The notes under the pieces: generated by a model
Told to the model about the DNA's origin: nothing
Seen by the model: only the letters and a program-made list of their open reading frames with translations
The model's database searches: none
Position numbers and translations under genes: made by a program
Shown here: piece after piece, positions 48,427 to 58,136 of the stretch
Layout of the letters: every line of letters starts with the position of its first letter
Position numbering within the stretch: the first letter of the stretch is position 1
Virus record (IMG/VR): IMGVR_UViG_3300025133_000049
Span: 1 to 64,000 of that record
Strand: one strand, 5' to 3'
DNA: 64,000 nucleotides
From: a virus

Positions 48427-49359
48427 ATGAGAAATTATGTATCAAAAGTATTAGTTGGTAGCGGATTAGCTAACGCTAATACAACAGATGACGTCCAACC
48501 CGAAGATTTAACGGAAGGGCAAATTATCGTTCTAGATGCAGATACAGGCGATGGCCTTGTAGCTGGTTCAAAGAACATTCAGTTTGCATTAGGTACAGCT
48601 GTATTAGGAGAACCTGTTCTCTCTGCTGTTATTGCAAAATCTGGAATCGAATCTTATAACACTAACGCTTATCAAGCGGCTCAAAAGAAAAAGCAAACTT
48701 TGACAGTAAGTGCTGTTCCTACTGCTGGTGAGACTGTAGTGTTTAAAGCTATTTACCATGATAACCATAGTATTATTCCTAATCAAATTAAGCAAACTGC
48801 AGTATCTGTTACTTGTGCTTTATCTGGGGAAACTACTACTACATTTGCCGCAAAGATTGCTGCAGCCTTTAATCTTCAAGAATTTAAGTTTGTAGCCGTA
48901 ACAAGCGCAGCAGCTGTTGTAACTTTCGAAGGAATTGTCCTTACATCTGAAAGTTCTTATAATAGCATCGACAGACCTGAATCAGTTAATTTTGAAGTTA
49001 ATGCACCAACAGGTGAAAAGTCAGGTACATATGCTGTAGCAACTACAGTAGCGTTACGTCTTGGTCAAGGATCTCCTGCTAAGATTGCATGGATGGAAGA
49101 ACAAGCTCAAGGGCGAAGAGGTTTTTCTGACCGAAGAATGTGGAATGATACTAAGAAATTCCAATCAAGTGCAGATGCCGGATCTACTTATGATGTAGGT
49201 GTTATCAGTGCTCAGGACTTAGTTGCAGGTGAAATGCAAGGAGTAAGAAGTAATCCAATTGGAGTTATTATTGCTGCTAAAGTTGGAACTATTGCTGCTA
49301 TCAATACTAATTTAGCTACTGCTGGAATTAGCCCTGTGGTTATTCCTCCTTCTAGTTAA
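48427..49359 (+). CDS. probable virion beta-rich protein, 310 aa
   Basis: Thr/Ala/Val-rich with regular beta-strand alternation in the middle (QTLTVSAVPTAGETVVFKAI; TFAAKIAAAFNLQEFKFVAVT) and a C-terminal region ending GISPVVIPPSS. This composition is usual for head-decoration, fibre-base or tail-tube-like proteins. The N-terminus (RNYVSKVLVGSGLANANTTD) may be virion docking. A terminator follows at once (49386-49413), a sign of high expression. Role unconfirmed; candidate capsid decoration or auxiliary protein. Confidence 0.72.
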   Translation: MRNYVSKVLVGSGLANANTTDDVQPEDLTEGQIIVLDADTGDGLVAGSKNIQFALGTAVLGEPVLSAVIAKSGIESYNTNAYQAAQKKKQTLTVSAVPTAGETVVFKAIYHDNHSIIPNQIKQTAVSVTCALSGETTTTFAAKIAAAFNLQEFKFVAVTSAAAVVTFEGIVLTSESSYNSIDRPESVNFEVNAPTGEKSGTYAVATTVALRLGQGSPAKIAWMEEQAQGRRGFSDRRMWNDTKKFQSSADAGSTYDVGVISAQDLVAGEMQGVRSNPIGVIIAAKVGTIAAINTNLATAGISPVVIPPSS

Positions 49360-49385
49360 GAAGGACAATAATATAATAATTAAAG

Positions 49386-49413
49386 AAGCCTGGCTATATG
49401 TCAGGCTTTTTTT
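49386..49413 (+). terminator. intrinsic terminator after the virion beta-rich gene
   Basis: Stem AAGCCTG (49386-49392) with CAGGCTT (49402-49408), 9-nt loop, and a T7 tract. The next gene starts 15 bp beyond the T tract. Partial readthrough is needed for the downstream operon unless a promoter lies in the T tract (see rejected items). Confidence 0.85.
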
Positions 49414-49427
49414 ATACCTTTACAGTT

Positions 49428-50105
49428 ATGAAAGCAAAAGAATTTATTTATAACCTACGTACTAACTTTACGTCTGTAAAAAGCCAAATTACAGAGGCTA
49501 CAGACCAGCATGTGTTATTTATGTTAGATGAAGCTAGAGCAATTCTTGCTGCACAAAAAATGGATAATCGCATTAATGTAGAGTTGATGTCCCAACATAT
49601 TGATGTTAAACCGGTAATAGCCGACTCACGCATATACGGGGATGTGGGGGAAACTGAGGTGATGGTAGTGTCCATACCTCCTGTAATTAATTATAATAAT
49701 GGGGCCGGTATCTTTACCGTAGGAACTCAAGATGGAGTAGAGAGTTTCACCAGGATATCTTTCTCACAGATAAGAACAGCACTTAGTAGAAAATATACAT
49801 CACTATCACCAAAATGGTTTTACTTAGAGGGTAAAATATATATCATCAATATACCTATTGAGAGTTCTTCTAAGGTTAGGGTGAGGGGTATATTTGATAA
49901 TCCAGTTGAAATTATTAAATTAAAAGGGGAATATAAAGTATTGGATCCTTTTAATTGGGATTACCCTTTATCTGTAAAAGATGCTAAGACAGTATATCAA
50001 ATAGCAATGTCTGGTGATCTTGGATGGGGTGATAACGCTGTTGGTGCAGTTAATAAAGCAAAAGAAGAAGCTGATGAAAAAGCAGCTAGGAAACGTAAAA
50101 AATAA
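49428..50105 (+). CDS. putative ring/tail-tubular protein, 225 aa
   Basis: ATG at 49428 used (the longer frame starts in the terminator). Sequence opens MKAKEFIYNLRTNFTSVKSQ; helical N-terminus with MLDEARAILAAQKMDN, beta middle (TEVMVVSIPPVINYN), and a Lys/Ala C-terminal tail ending KRKK. Resembles the 204-aa protein at 47786-48400 in its opening and in helix-then-beta order. In crAss-like tails, small ring proteins stack between portal and muzzle. Assignment by analogy. Confidence 0.6.
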   Translation: MKAKEFIYNLRTNFTSVKSQITEATDQHVLFMLDEARAILAAQKMDNRINVELMSQHIDVKPVIADSRIYGDVGETEVMVVSIPPVINYNNGAGIFTVGTQDGVESFTRISFSQIRTALSRKYTSLSPKWFYLEGKIYIINIPIESSSKVRVRGIFDNPVEIIKLKGEYKVLDPFNWDYPLSVKDAKTVYQIAMSGDLGWGDNAVGAVNKAKEEADEKAARKRKK

Positions 50106-50584
50106 TGCCAAAGTATGACAGAAATCAGTATCTACTGAAGGATGTTTACAAGCACTATAAAAGCAGAGTAGATGATCCAGTAGATTATAAAACGCATAAA
50201 CTAATACTAGATACCTGGGGAGATGTAGTTGTAAGGTATTTAATGGAAGGCCGAGACGTACAACTCCAAGAAAGATTGGCCAAAATAGGCATTCGAAAGA
50301 ATGAGTGTAAAGCAGTAGTAGATTACCCGGAGTCTAAAAGACAGCAGAAGAGAGTTCTAAGGTCTAATAGTCATTCGGGCTTTTATGCAGCTAGACTATA
50401 CTGGAACTCACATGGGACTAGATTCAACTCAAAAGGTTGGGTATTCCAGGCTTCCAGGAACTTAAAAGCTGAACTGTTCAAAGTGATGTCAAAAATAGGT
50501 GGGCATAGAACCTTTTTAAAAGTGTCCGGAAAACATAACACTGGTGCTAAAAACGCTATTAGAACTAAACTATTAAAAATATGA
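50105..50584 (+). CDS. putative HU/IHF-like structural protein, 159 aa
   Basis: Residues ~28-65 read like the helix-strand core of HU/IHF (YKTHKLILDTWGDVVVRYLM then EGRDVQLQERLAKIGIRK: 'G..V.L......(I/V)R'), followed by a basic linker and an aromatic block (YWNSHGTRFNSKGWVFQASR) that I associate with crAss-like IHF-type proteins. The gene overlaps both neighbours by 1-4 bp inside the tail module. It could compact or guide DNA at the portal or in the virion. Moderate confidence. Confidence 0.55.
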   Translation: MPKYDRNQYLLKDVYKHYKSRVDDPVDYKTHKLILDTWGDVVVRYLMEGRDVQLQERLAKIGIRKNECKAVVDYPESKRQQKRVLRSNSHSGFYAARLYWNSHGTRFNSKGWVFQASRNLKAELFKVMSKIGGHRTFLKVSGKHNTGAKNAIRTKLLKI

Positions 50585-51207
50585 ACTACGATAATATAGA
50601 AGTTGTACTTGACATGGTAATACGTACATTCAAATTACGAGAATGGCAATATGACATAGAGGATTGGGTAGAAGATGTAGCAGAGGCTTTACGATTTATT
50701 GGAGCATCATCTGTTTATGAGGAAGCTATTTTAGATGTTGAAGTAAATAACTTCGCAGCTAAGATTCCTATTGACTGTATTGCTATAAAATATGTAGATG
50801 AACCTAGTAAACCTTGGAAGAAATCAGGAAGTTTTATTCAAGTAGATGATGTAGACGGTACAATGGTTCAGATAGTTTACACTAAAATGCCGGTAGATGT
50901 TAGAGGATATCCACTAGTTCCGGATAATGAAGTTGTTAGAAAAGCTATAATGTGGTATATAGTGTGTAACTTAGTTCTACAGGGGGAAATAAAAACTATC
51001 AATTATCAATTAGCAGATAAAAAGTGGAACTGGTATTGTGGGTCCGCTAGAGCTGATTTAAATTCACCTTCCCTTAATAGTTGGGCCGGCACTGCTAGAG
51101 ATTTCAGAAGACTTAATCCAAGCAAGGATCAACATAGTTTGAATTATACAGGCGTAGGTAAACGCAACTCCATCAACAGAGATGGTAAAAGACAAGATAT
51201 AAGATGA
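50581..51207 (+). CDS. putative ring/tail accessory protein, 208 aa
   Basis: Has an N-terminal region that includes VVLDMVIRTFKLREWQYDIEDW, a conserved-looking beta core (IDCIAIKYVDEP; FIQVDDVDGTMVQIVYTKMP) and the segment VDVRGYPLVPDNEVVRKAIMW near ~100-125, a 'D..G.P.(I/V)P(D)...' pattern I know from phage tail ring proteins. The C-terminal part is aromatic and basic. Gene is between the HU-like gene and the muzzle-like gene. Likely the ring directly above the muzzle. Confidence 0.68.
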   Translation: MNYDNIEVVLDMVIRTFKLREWQYDIEDWVEDVAEALRFIGASSVYEEAILDVEVNNFAAKIPIDCIAIKYVDEPSKPWKKSGSFIQVDDVDGTMVQIVYTKMPVDVRGYPLVPDNEVVRKAIMWYIVCNLVLQGEIKTINYQLADKKWNWYCGSARADLNSPSLNSWAGTARDFRRLNPSKDQHSLNYTGVGKRNSINRDGKRQDIR

Positions 51208-54200
51208 AATTAGATTTTTCAAAAGGTATATATACGCATGCTAGACCTATAAATACCCCACCTGGGTATTACTCTGATGCAGAAAATATTAGAACTAGTG
51301 GAGCAAGTAGACGATCTGAAGAGGGTACAAGCCTTACATCAGTTCCTTCGAACATAAAAATTTGGGGAACATGTGTTATTGGGGACGAAACCATTATACT
51401 TGGAGAAGCTTCTGGTAAAAGTGTGATAGGATCCCTAACCAGGGAAGGTACTTGGTCTGCGTTAGTTCACAGATTAGGCACTAATGTTTTACAAATTAAT
51501 GGACCTACCCAGGTAGAGGGGAGAAAGAACTGGGCAGGAGAAAGGGTAATCTATTTTGCTAACTCTACAGGTGCCCGTAGAATCAATCTTGATGTAGAGA
51601 TGCCTGCAGGAGATACGGACTTTGATAAGATAACCTCTCTATTTTTAGAGTATGATTTACCTAAAGTAACCTATGTAGGTGAAAGAACTACAGGACAACT
51701 AACCACAGGAGTTTATCAATTAGCCGCTAGATTGCTTACCGACTCAGGTGCAGCTACTTCTTTTGGTATAAATACTAATCCAATACCTGTAGTACAAAGT
51801 AGTTTACAATCAGCTAGACAAGACGTAGTAGGTAATCCTCCTCAAACACAAACCTCAAAATCAGTTGAAGTACAAATATCTAATATCGATACATCCTTTA
51901 AGTATGTTCAGTTAGGTATACTTACATATGTTGGGGATTCTAATACCCCTGTTTTTACAGTTACTAATAGAATAACAACCAATGGAGCATCCTCTCTTAA
52001 CTATACTTATAGAGGTGCCCCAGATGATTCAGAAAATATAACTACCGGAGATTTTGTAGCTTCAGGTATCCAATACTCTACAGGTGAGTTTGTAGCTCAA
52101 AAAGACGGAACCTTACTTTTAGGATCCCCGGCTGAACAAGAACTACCTGATATAGATTGGAATAGGGTAGCCCAAGGTATTACAGCTAAATATACTATAA
52201 AAGAAATACCATATGCTGAAAATATATCTTGTACTGCTGAGAATTTTGATGATATAGAAAATTATAGTTTAATAGAAACCTCATCCAGTTCTATGGATCA
52301 AGGTTATAAAAACCCCGTTACTTGTGAATTATACAAAGGTTATCGAAGGGATGAAGTATATAGTTTTACTTTTACTCCTGTATTTACTTCTGGCGTTCAT
52401 GGGCCTACCGTCCATATTCCTGCCCCTCACTCATCCAACACATCAGCTACCGGAGGAAACTTAGGAACATACATCTCAGAAGAGAAGTATCCGGATGATA
52501 GATACGCTGGATTACAAGGATTAGGTTTGAGACTACATAAGTTTCCAACAGCTGTAGAGGAACCTATAATATCCGGAAATGTTACTACTAGTAATTGTAA
52601 ACTAAGAGTTCTTGGGGTTAAATTTGAAGATATAGCACTACATGCATCCGAGACTCAATATGCTACTCAGATAGCTGGATTCATTATAGGTAGAGTAAAT
52701 AGAAAAGGAAATGAAACACAGTTAGCTCAAGGTATAGTTAGACCTCATACAAACGTTAAGTTTCTGAAGGATAACACGCATGCAAGATGTTCAATGCTTG
52801 GAGATGGTTATGTTACATGGCATACATCAATAAGGGACAGTACAGCTTATTATACCAATGAACCTTCAGGTACCCCTGATATGTCCGACTTTAATTTTAT
52901 TGGTCCAGACCTTATCCATAACTTATATGAACCTGGAGATGCAAGTCATATACATCAACACTCTATATACTCTGCAGATCCATATATAGCTAATGTTCAC
53001 AATACTATTTTAGTAGATGCTAAGTATGATCAGAACAACTTTGGTATGCCGAGAGTATTCTTCAAGAATGTTGAGGGTGCTAATACACAATACATTAACC
53101 AAACTAAAACAGAACTTGATGGATTGAAAGTTGAAGTAACTCCTTTTGGTGTTCCTTTAGCTGATTTTGAACAAGGAGGTCAGAGAGAAACAACTATCCT
53201 TAAAGGATCTAAATCTCTTAAGATGGCCAGCTCAGATGGATTCGTTTGGATGGGTACTGTTAATGATGTCAATATACAATACCACAGAGATCATCAGCAT
53301 TATTATAATTCATATTGCTATGCTGCTAGGGATGATAGTGGGGATACAAAAATATATATGAAACCTAGTTTACCTTTATCTTCTAAGGTTGATTTTGTGT
53401 TACATACTTTATCTAGACAAGACACCAAACAATATGGAGCGTTAGATCAAATGGTATCTATGTTTACACATTACCAGGAATGGCAAGGGTTCACTGGAGA
53501 TGTAGAATTTTATAATGGGGATACCTTTATTTCTAAATATGGATTAACTATTAATGATGAATCTAATCATTCTTGGCCACCTGATGGAGGTAATGTTTCT
53601 TTTGTAGAAAACGTATATCCTTCTTCTGCTAGTGGTGTTGTTAATATGTTTATAGAATCTAGTAATAACTATGATTATAGACATTATATTCAACCTACAT
53701 CTTTCAATGAAGATAACATTGATTCAGTTAGTGGATCAGTTCCATTTTTCCCAGCTTATAAACAATTAGCTAGTACGTCTAGTCCTCTAGGTATACTAAG
53801 TATGAAGGCTCCGGGGTGGACTAGACCAGGTTATGCAAGGCAATATAACAATCAATATTCAGCACAACCTACAATTAAACCCTATGCTATAACTCCACCG
53901 GAGGATGTTGAACGTAAACAATCATTAGTTAACAGAATAGCTTATTCAGTTGGATCTGTACAGGGAGAAAAGAATGATGGGTATCAGATCTTCTTACCTA
54001 ATAACTATTATGATTTACCATTACAATACGGAGAACTGACTGATCTATATGTTAATCAAGAGTTGTTTGCCTCTACTGCACAGGTACAATGGAGGTTATT
54101 CTATAATACATTAGCTACCCAAACAACCTCAGCAGGAGAGATAGTTCTTGGTACAGGTGGTGCATTTAATAGACCGGCGGAGCCTTTAGCTACAGTTGAT

Positions 54201-55064
54201 GGAGGATATGGTGGAACGTCTCACTGGACTCACGCTATTAATACAGTATTCGGTAGGGTTATTTTAGATAAAAGGCAAGGTAAGTTGTTTATGCTGCGGG
54301 AAGGTTTGGAACATATCTCTTCTGATTTAGATGATATGGCTCGAGTAGATATACAAAGTTTAGATGATTCTGTGATTAAAATAGGATCAGAACCTTTGAG
54401 AGAGCGAGCTTACATTAGATTAGGGGATGATATGTATACTTATAAGTTACCAGATAAAACCTTTATAAGTAGACATACATATAAACCTAGATGGTTTTTC
54501 ACCCACGGACCTCTAATGTATTCAAATGTTCAGTCTGCTTTAGAAGGTATAGTAGGAACTCACTTACATAGTAATGGACCTACAGGTATGTTCTATGGAA
54601 ACTTACACCCTTCTAGCATAACATTAGTGGCTAATCAGAAAAATGATATTTCTAAAATATTCAGTAATATAGAACTAATTACAAGAAAGACTACTGAGGC
54701 TGGAACCAACTTACCTTTTGATACATTTGATCAGTTGGAAGTTTGGAATGATGAAAGATATTCAGGTAAAATAAAGCTTACAACTAAAACATCAGCTTTC
54801 CAACAGGCTGGTATTCTGGAAGAACTATCAAATAAGGTATCTGATTCTTTTAGAATTGATATGCCTAGAGATATTGTTATTGATCCAAATATTAGTATCT
54901 TTGACGTTAGTAACCATAAACAAAGATACAGTGATGTAACACCAGCTCTATGGTTGCCTAAGATGAGAGGTAACTTTATAGAATTAAAATTAACAACAAA
55001 TAACACAGATGGCCCATTATACTTACATAGTGCTAAGTTAGGGGTCAAAGAAAATATAAGATAA
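51204..55064 (+). CDS. tail muzzle/stabilisation protein (crAss-like gp44-type), 1286 aa
   Basis: Opens MKLDFSKGIYTHARPINTPP followed by YYSDAENIRTSGA, a beginning I recognise from the large tail protein of crAss-like phages, which forms the muzzle at the tail tip. The first ~330 residues are beta-rich with repeated Gly/Thr turns, compatible with a propeller or jelly-roll. The central ~700 residues have mixed strand and loop with few charged helices; the C-terminal ~120 again beta-rich. The start overlaps the upstream gene by 4 bp and its stop touches the next start. The largest tail gene; it probably gates DNA ejection. Confidence 0.75.
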   Translation: MKLDFSKGIYTHARPINTPPGYYSDAENIRTSGASRRSEEGTSLTSVPSNIKIWGTCVIGDETIILGEASGKSVIGSLTREGTWSALVHRLGTNVLQINGPTQVEGRKNWAGERVIYFANSTGARRINLDVEMPAGDTDFDKITSLFLEYDLPKVTYVGERTTGQLTTGVYQLAARLLTDSGAATSFGINTNPIPVVQSSLQSARQDVVGNPPQTQTSKSVEVQISNIDTSFKYVQLGILTYVGDSNTPVFTVTNRITTNGASSLNYTYRGAPDDSENITTGDFVASGIQYSTGEFVAQKDGTLLLGSPAEQELPDIDWNRVAQGITAKYTIKEIPYAENISCTAENFDDIENYSLIETSSSSMDQGYKNPVTCELYKGYRRDEVYSFTFTPVFTSGVHGPTVHIPAPHSSNTSATGGNLGTYISEEKYPDDRYAGLQGLGLRLHKFPTAVEEPIISGNVTTSNCKLRVLGVKFEDIALHASETQYATQIAGFIIGRVNRKGNETQLAQGIVRPHTNVKFLKDNTHARCSMLGDGYVTWHTSIRDSTAYYTNEPSGTPDMSDFNFIGPDLIHNLYEPGDASHIHQHSIYSADPYIANVHNTILVDAKYDQNNFGMPRVFFKNVEGANTQYINQTKTELDGLKVEVTPFGVPLADFEQGGQRETTILKGSKSLKMASSDGFVWMGTVNDVNIQYHRDHQHYYNSYCYAARDDSGDTKIYMKPSLPLSSKVDFVLHTLSRQDTKQYGALDQMVSMFTHYQEWQGFTGDVEFYNGDTFISKYGLTINDESNHSWPPDGGNVSFVENVYPSSASGVVNMFIESSNNYDYRHYIQPTSFNEDNIDSVSGSVPFFPAYKQLASTSSPLGILSMKAPGWTRPGYARQYNNQYSAQPTIKPYAITPPEDVERKQSLVNRIAYSVGSVQGEKNDGYQIFLPNNYYDLPLQYGELTDLYVNQELFASTAQVQWRLFYNTLATQTTSAGEIVLGTGGAFNRPAEPLATVDGGYGGTSHWTHAINTVFGRVILDKRQGKLFMLREGLEHISSDLDDMARVDIQSLDDSVIKIGSEPLRERAYIRLGDDMYTYKLPDKTFISRHTYKPRWFFTHGPLMYSNVQSALEGIVGTHLHSNGPTGMFYGNLHPSSITLVANQKNDISKIFSNIELITRKTTEAGTNLPFDTFDQLEVWNDERYSGKIKLTTKTSAFQQAGILEELSNKVSDSFRIDMPRDIVIDPNISIFDVSNHKQRYSDVTPALWLPKMRGNFIELKLTTNNTDGPLYLHSAKLGVKENIR

Positions 55065-58000
55065 TGGGTAAATTTGCAGATTTCACAGACAAGACTAAAG
55101 GATTCATAGAAGGTCAAGAAGGAGGTATTGGTGGTATAGCTGATAATGTTATGGGTGTGGTTGGTCAAGCTACTAAAATGATTGATGATGTTAAAACACC
55201 TCTAGGAGAAAGAATGGATCGTAGAGGTAATATTACGCATGAAGTAGACGCAGCTGGTAATGTTATGGGTGGAGCTGCAGCTGGAGCGAAGGCTGGAGGA
55301 ATGTTTGGACCTTGGGGTCAACTTATAGGAGGTGTTGCAGGAGGTATTGGCGGAGGTATTGCAAGTATACTAGATCAAAATGCGCAACCAGATATGTTAG
55401 ATCAGGACTCAAGATATCAGCAGTTCATGTTAGAGAACCAGGTATCTACTATTCGCCCTGAAGCTGCATTTGCTCAACAACAACAAATGGCTGAAAATGG
55501 ATTAGATGTGAAAGGAAACACTAAACAAATAGAAGTAGAAAGAGATGAAATCGTATTACGTAAAGTTGGTAAAACATTTAGAAAAGTTGCAGACTTTAAA
55601 GGAGGTAAACCTCACGAAATGGGAGGCGAGCAATTTGTTGCAGAAGAAGGGGACATTATATTTCCTGGGAAGGATAGGAGACGGATCACTAATCTCGTTA
55701 ACAATAAAAGATGGTCAGCTATTGAATCAGCTAGACAGCAGCTCCCTACAGATGTTCCTACTGGACGGGCTGAATTAGGTTTCGATAATACCGATCCTAT
55801 CAAAAAGAAATACGGTCAAAAGGATGTAGATGATATTAATGCACAAGGAGGGTTAAGTGGTAACATGCTGGCACAAGATGGTGGTTCAGATGTTATGAAT
55901 AGACTACTTAAAAAGAAATATGAGTATGATCCAAATAATGCATACTTAGGTAAGTACGGGGATTCCTATGCGGATGCAGAAGGGTTTGCTACTAAAGGCG
56001 GAGGTATGTATAAAACACAGGATGGATATATTACACCATCAGGTAATCGTACATATAATGCAGCAGACACAAAGAACTATCTCAAAAAGATAGCAGAACT
56101 GCCTGAAAATAAAGATAGAACAATTATGTATAAAGATTCAAAAGGATCCGAACCTTTTAGACAATACTCTAAACAGTATGCAGAAGGAACCAAAGGGATT
56201 AAAACAGGGTCAGCAGGCCCAGCTAAAGATGGGATTGAAGATAAAATTTATAGTAGATTAAGAAAGGAAGGATTCAGCGAGCAATCTGCTCTTGGAGTTA
56301 TAGCTAATTTAGCTTGGGAGACAGATAACTTTACAGCTTGGGAGGAGTATAAAGAGAATATATATGGTACAAAAGGAGGCGGTATTGCTATGTGGACTAA
56401 TAACCCATGGACTAATCGAAGAGACATGTATGATTCTTGGATGAAAGAGAATAATAAAGATGTTTTAAACGTCGACCATCAGCTAGATTACCTCTTGCAT
56501 GAAATATATAATGTAAAGGAAAACATGGCTACTGGAAAGAGGTTCAAAATAGATAAGTTAAAAAAGATGGACTCTATTGCAGGAGCTGCTGATTATTTTA
56601 TGAAAGGTTTTGAAGGACCTACGGACCAAAGTAAAGAGCATTTACAGAAAAGGTTAAATCTTATAGCAAACTTTACACCGGAAAAGTTAACAGAGGCTAA
56701 ATCAGAGTTAGCCCAAATTAAAAAAGATAAACCTCTGGTAACTAAACAGGATGTAAAAGGATTTGTCAAGCAAGCCAAAGATGTAGTAAAAGGTATTTTT
56801 GAAGCTGGAGGTAATTCCAATAAAGAAAGAATCAAAGCAATGCAAAAAGCTGGGTACTCTGAAGAGGAGATTCAACAAGCTGAAGGTCCAGAATCTAAAA
56901 GCATACTAGCAGAGATTAATGAAGCTGGAGGTAATTCAAATAAAGCTAGAATCAAAGGAATGCAAAAGGTAGCCTCAACACCTTATGACGAAGATGGACT
57001 CAACCAAGATTTATTAGGTAGAATGAGAAGAAGTCAGAAGGACGGACTAGCTGCAGATAAAGCTAGAACGTCTGAGAATAGACGTATATTAAGTGACACT
57101 ATTAAAAAGTATATAGTTAATGACGGTACTAAATTAAAGATTCTGAAGGATATACTGGCAGGGGGCCCTATGGGTATAAATGCTGCAAGTGTTCCTACAA
57201 ATATTATTGCGGATATTTATGAAGGAGAGATGAGGAAGGGTAATATAGATAAATCCTTTGATGAAGCTTTTCCAGATGCGGAAGAAACACCAGCTCCAAC
57301 TAATCCACAAAATAGTTGGGAAATCCCTTCAGGTATGAGTACCGGAGATGCTGCGGATGCATTAGGAATAAACTCTATTCCAGAGCGTACGGCTCATGAA
57401 GAACAGTCAGTTATTCCTCACATTAAAAAAGCAGGAACTATTGCAGGATATGAACCAACTACAGGTTCGGGTGCTGAATTGCCAGCAGGCGCTACAACCT
57501 CTACTGGAGAACAGGCAGTAGTTAATGCACAAATAGGAAAGACAACTGAGTCAATTAAATCTGGAGCTAGTATGTTAGGGGGAGCATTCGAAAGCCTTGC
57601 AGCATATGCACCAGCTATTTACAATTTAGCTAAAGGATCAGAAAAAGCAGAGAAGGTTAATAGAAATTATGTTAATCCTATGATGAGATCCTTTCAAGAT
57701 AGAGGTCAAGCAGATAGAAACGAAATAGATAAAGCATTTAGACAATCAATGGCCAGTGCTAGAAACCTATCTGGAGGTTCTCAGGGAAATTATAGAAGTA
57801 ACTTAGAACAAGCATGGGCTAATAAGATAGATAGAAACGCACAGGTTAATACAAGAGAAGCTTCTAGAGCTGATCAAGTTGCTGCAGGTAACGTAGCTGC
57901 TATCAATCAAGCAGATCAGATCAATACACAGATGGAGAACAAAGCAGATATTATGGATATGCAATCTCAATCTGCTACTGATTCTTTCATGGCTCAAGGA

Positions 58001-58123
58001 ATGCAAGATATAGCTAACATCGGAGCGGTTAGACGTAAAGATTCTCAGATGGAAGCTAACCAAAACATGATATTAAAGTACATTAAATCTAACCGTCCGT
58101 TTGATACTGACGATTTAGGATAA
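55064..58123 (+). CDS. ejection/internal virion protein with tail-lysozyme domain, 1019 aa
   Basis: N-terminal ~110 residues are Gly/Ala-rich and hydrophobic (GGAAAGAKAGGMFGPWGQ), a membrane-active segment common in ejected proteins. Residues ~390-535 match the phage tail lysozyme pattern: YSRLRKEGFSEQSALGVIAN, LAWETDNFTA (ES-like catalytic acid), GGGIAMWTNN then NRRDMYDSWM. Two copies of EAGGNSNK.RIK.MQK lie at ~580 and ~620. The C-terminal ~200 residues are helical, Gln/Asn-rich and repetitive. It probably cuts peptidoglycan during DNA entry. It follows the muzzle gene directly, as in crAss-like phages. Confidence 0.78.
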   Translation: MGKFADFTDKTKGFIEGQEGGIGGIADNVMGVVGQATKMIDDVKTPLGERMDRRGNITHEVDAAGNVMGGAAAGAKAGGMFGPWGQLIGGVAGGIGGGIASILDQNAQPDMLDQDSRYQQFMLENQVSTIRPEAAFAQQQQMAENGLDVKGNTKQIEVERDEIVLRKVGKTFRKVADFKGGKPHEMGGEQFVAEEGDIIFPGKDRRRITNLVNNKRWSAIESARQQLPTDVPTGRAELGFDNTDPIKKKYGQKDVDDINAQGGLSGNMLAQDGGSDVMNRLLKKKYEYDPNNAYLGKYGDSYADAEGFATKGGGMYKTQDGYITPSGNRTYNAADTKNYLKKIAELPENKDRTIMYKDSKGSEPFRQYSKQYAEGTKGIKTGSAGPAKDGIEDKIYSRLRKEGFSEQSALGVIANLAWETDNFTAWEEYKENIYGTKGGGIAMWTNNPWTNRRDMYDSWMKENNKDVLNVDHQLDYLLHEIYNVKENMATGKRFKIDKLKKMDSIAGAADYFMKGFEGPTDQSKEHLQKRLNLIANFTPEKLTEAKSELAQIKKDKPLVTKQDVKGFVKQAKDVVKGIFEAGGNSNKERIKAMQKAGYSEEEIQQAEGPESKSILAEINEAGGNSNKARIKGMQKVASTPYDEDGLNQDLLGRMRRSQKDGLAADKARTSENRRILSDTIKKYIVNDGTKLKILKDILAGGPMGINAASVPTNIIADIYEGEMRKGNIDKSFDEAFPDAEETPAPTNPQNSWEIPSGMSTGDAADALGINSIPERTAHEEQSVIPHIKKAGTIAGYEPTTGSGAELPAGATTSTGEQAVVNAQIGKTTESIKSGASMLGGAFESLAAYAPAIYNLAKGSEKAEKVNRNYVNPMMRSFQDRGQADRNEIDKAFRQSMASARNLSGGSQGNYRSNLEQAWANKIDRNAQVNTREASRADQVAAGNVAAINQADQINTQMENKADIMDMQSQSATDSFMAQGMQDIANIGAVRRKDSQMEANQNMILKYIKSNRPFDTDDLG

Positions 58124-58136
58124 AACAATATAAGAT

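Noticed and set aside
49411-49422. Promoter TATACCTTTA overlapping the terminator before gene 49428
   Set aside because: It matches TAnnTTT but ends in A, lacks a TTTG at the right distance (the terminator occupies that place) and would leave almost no leader.
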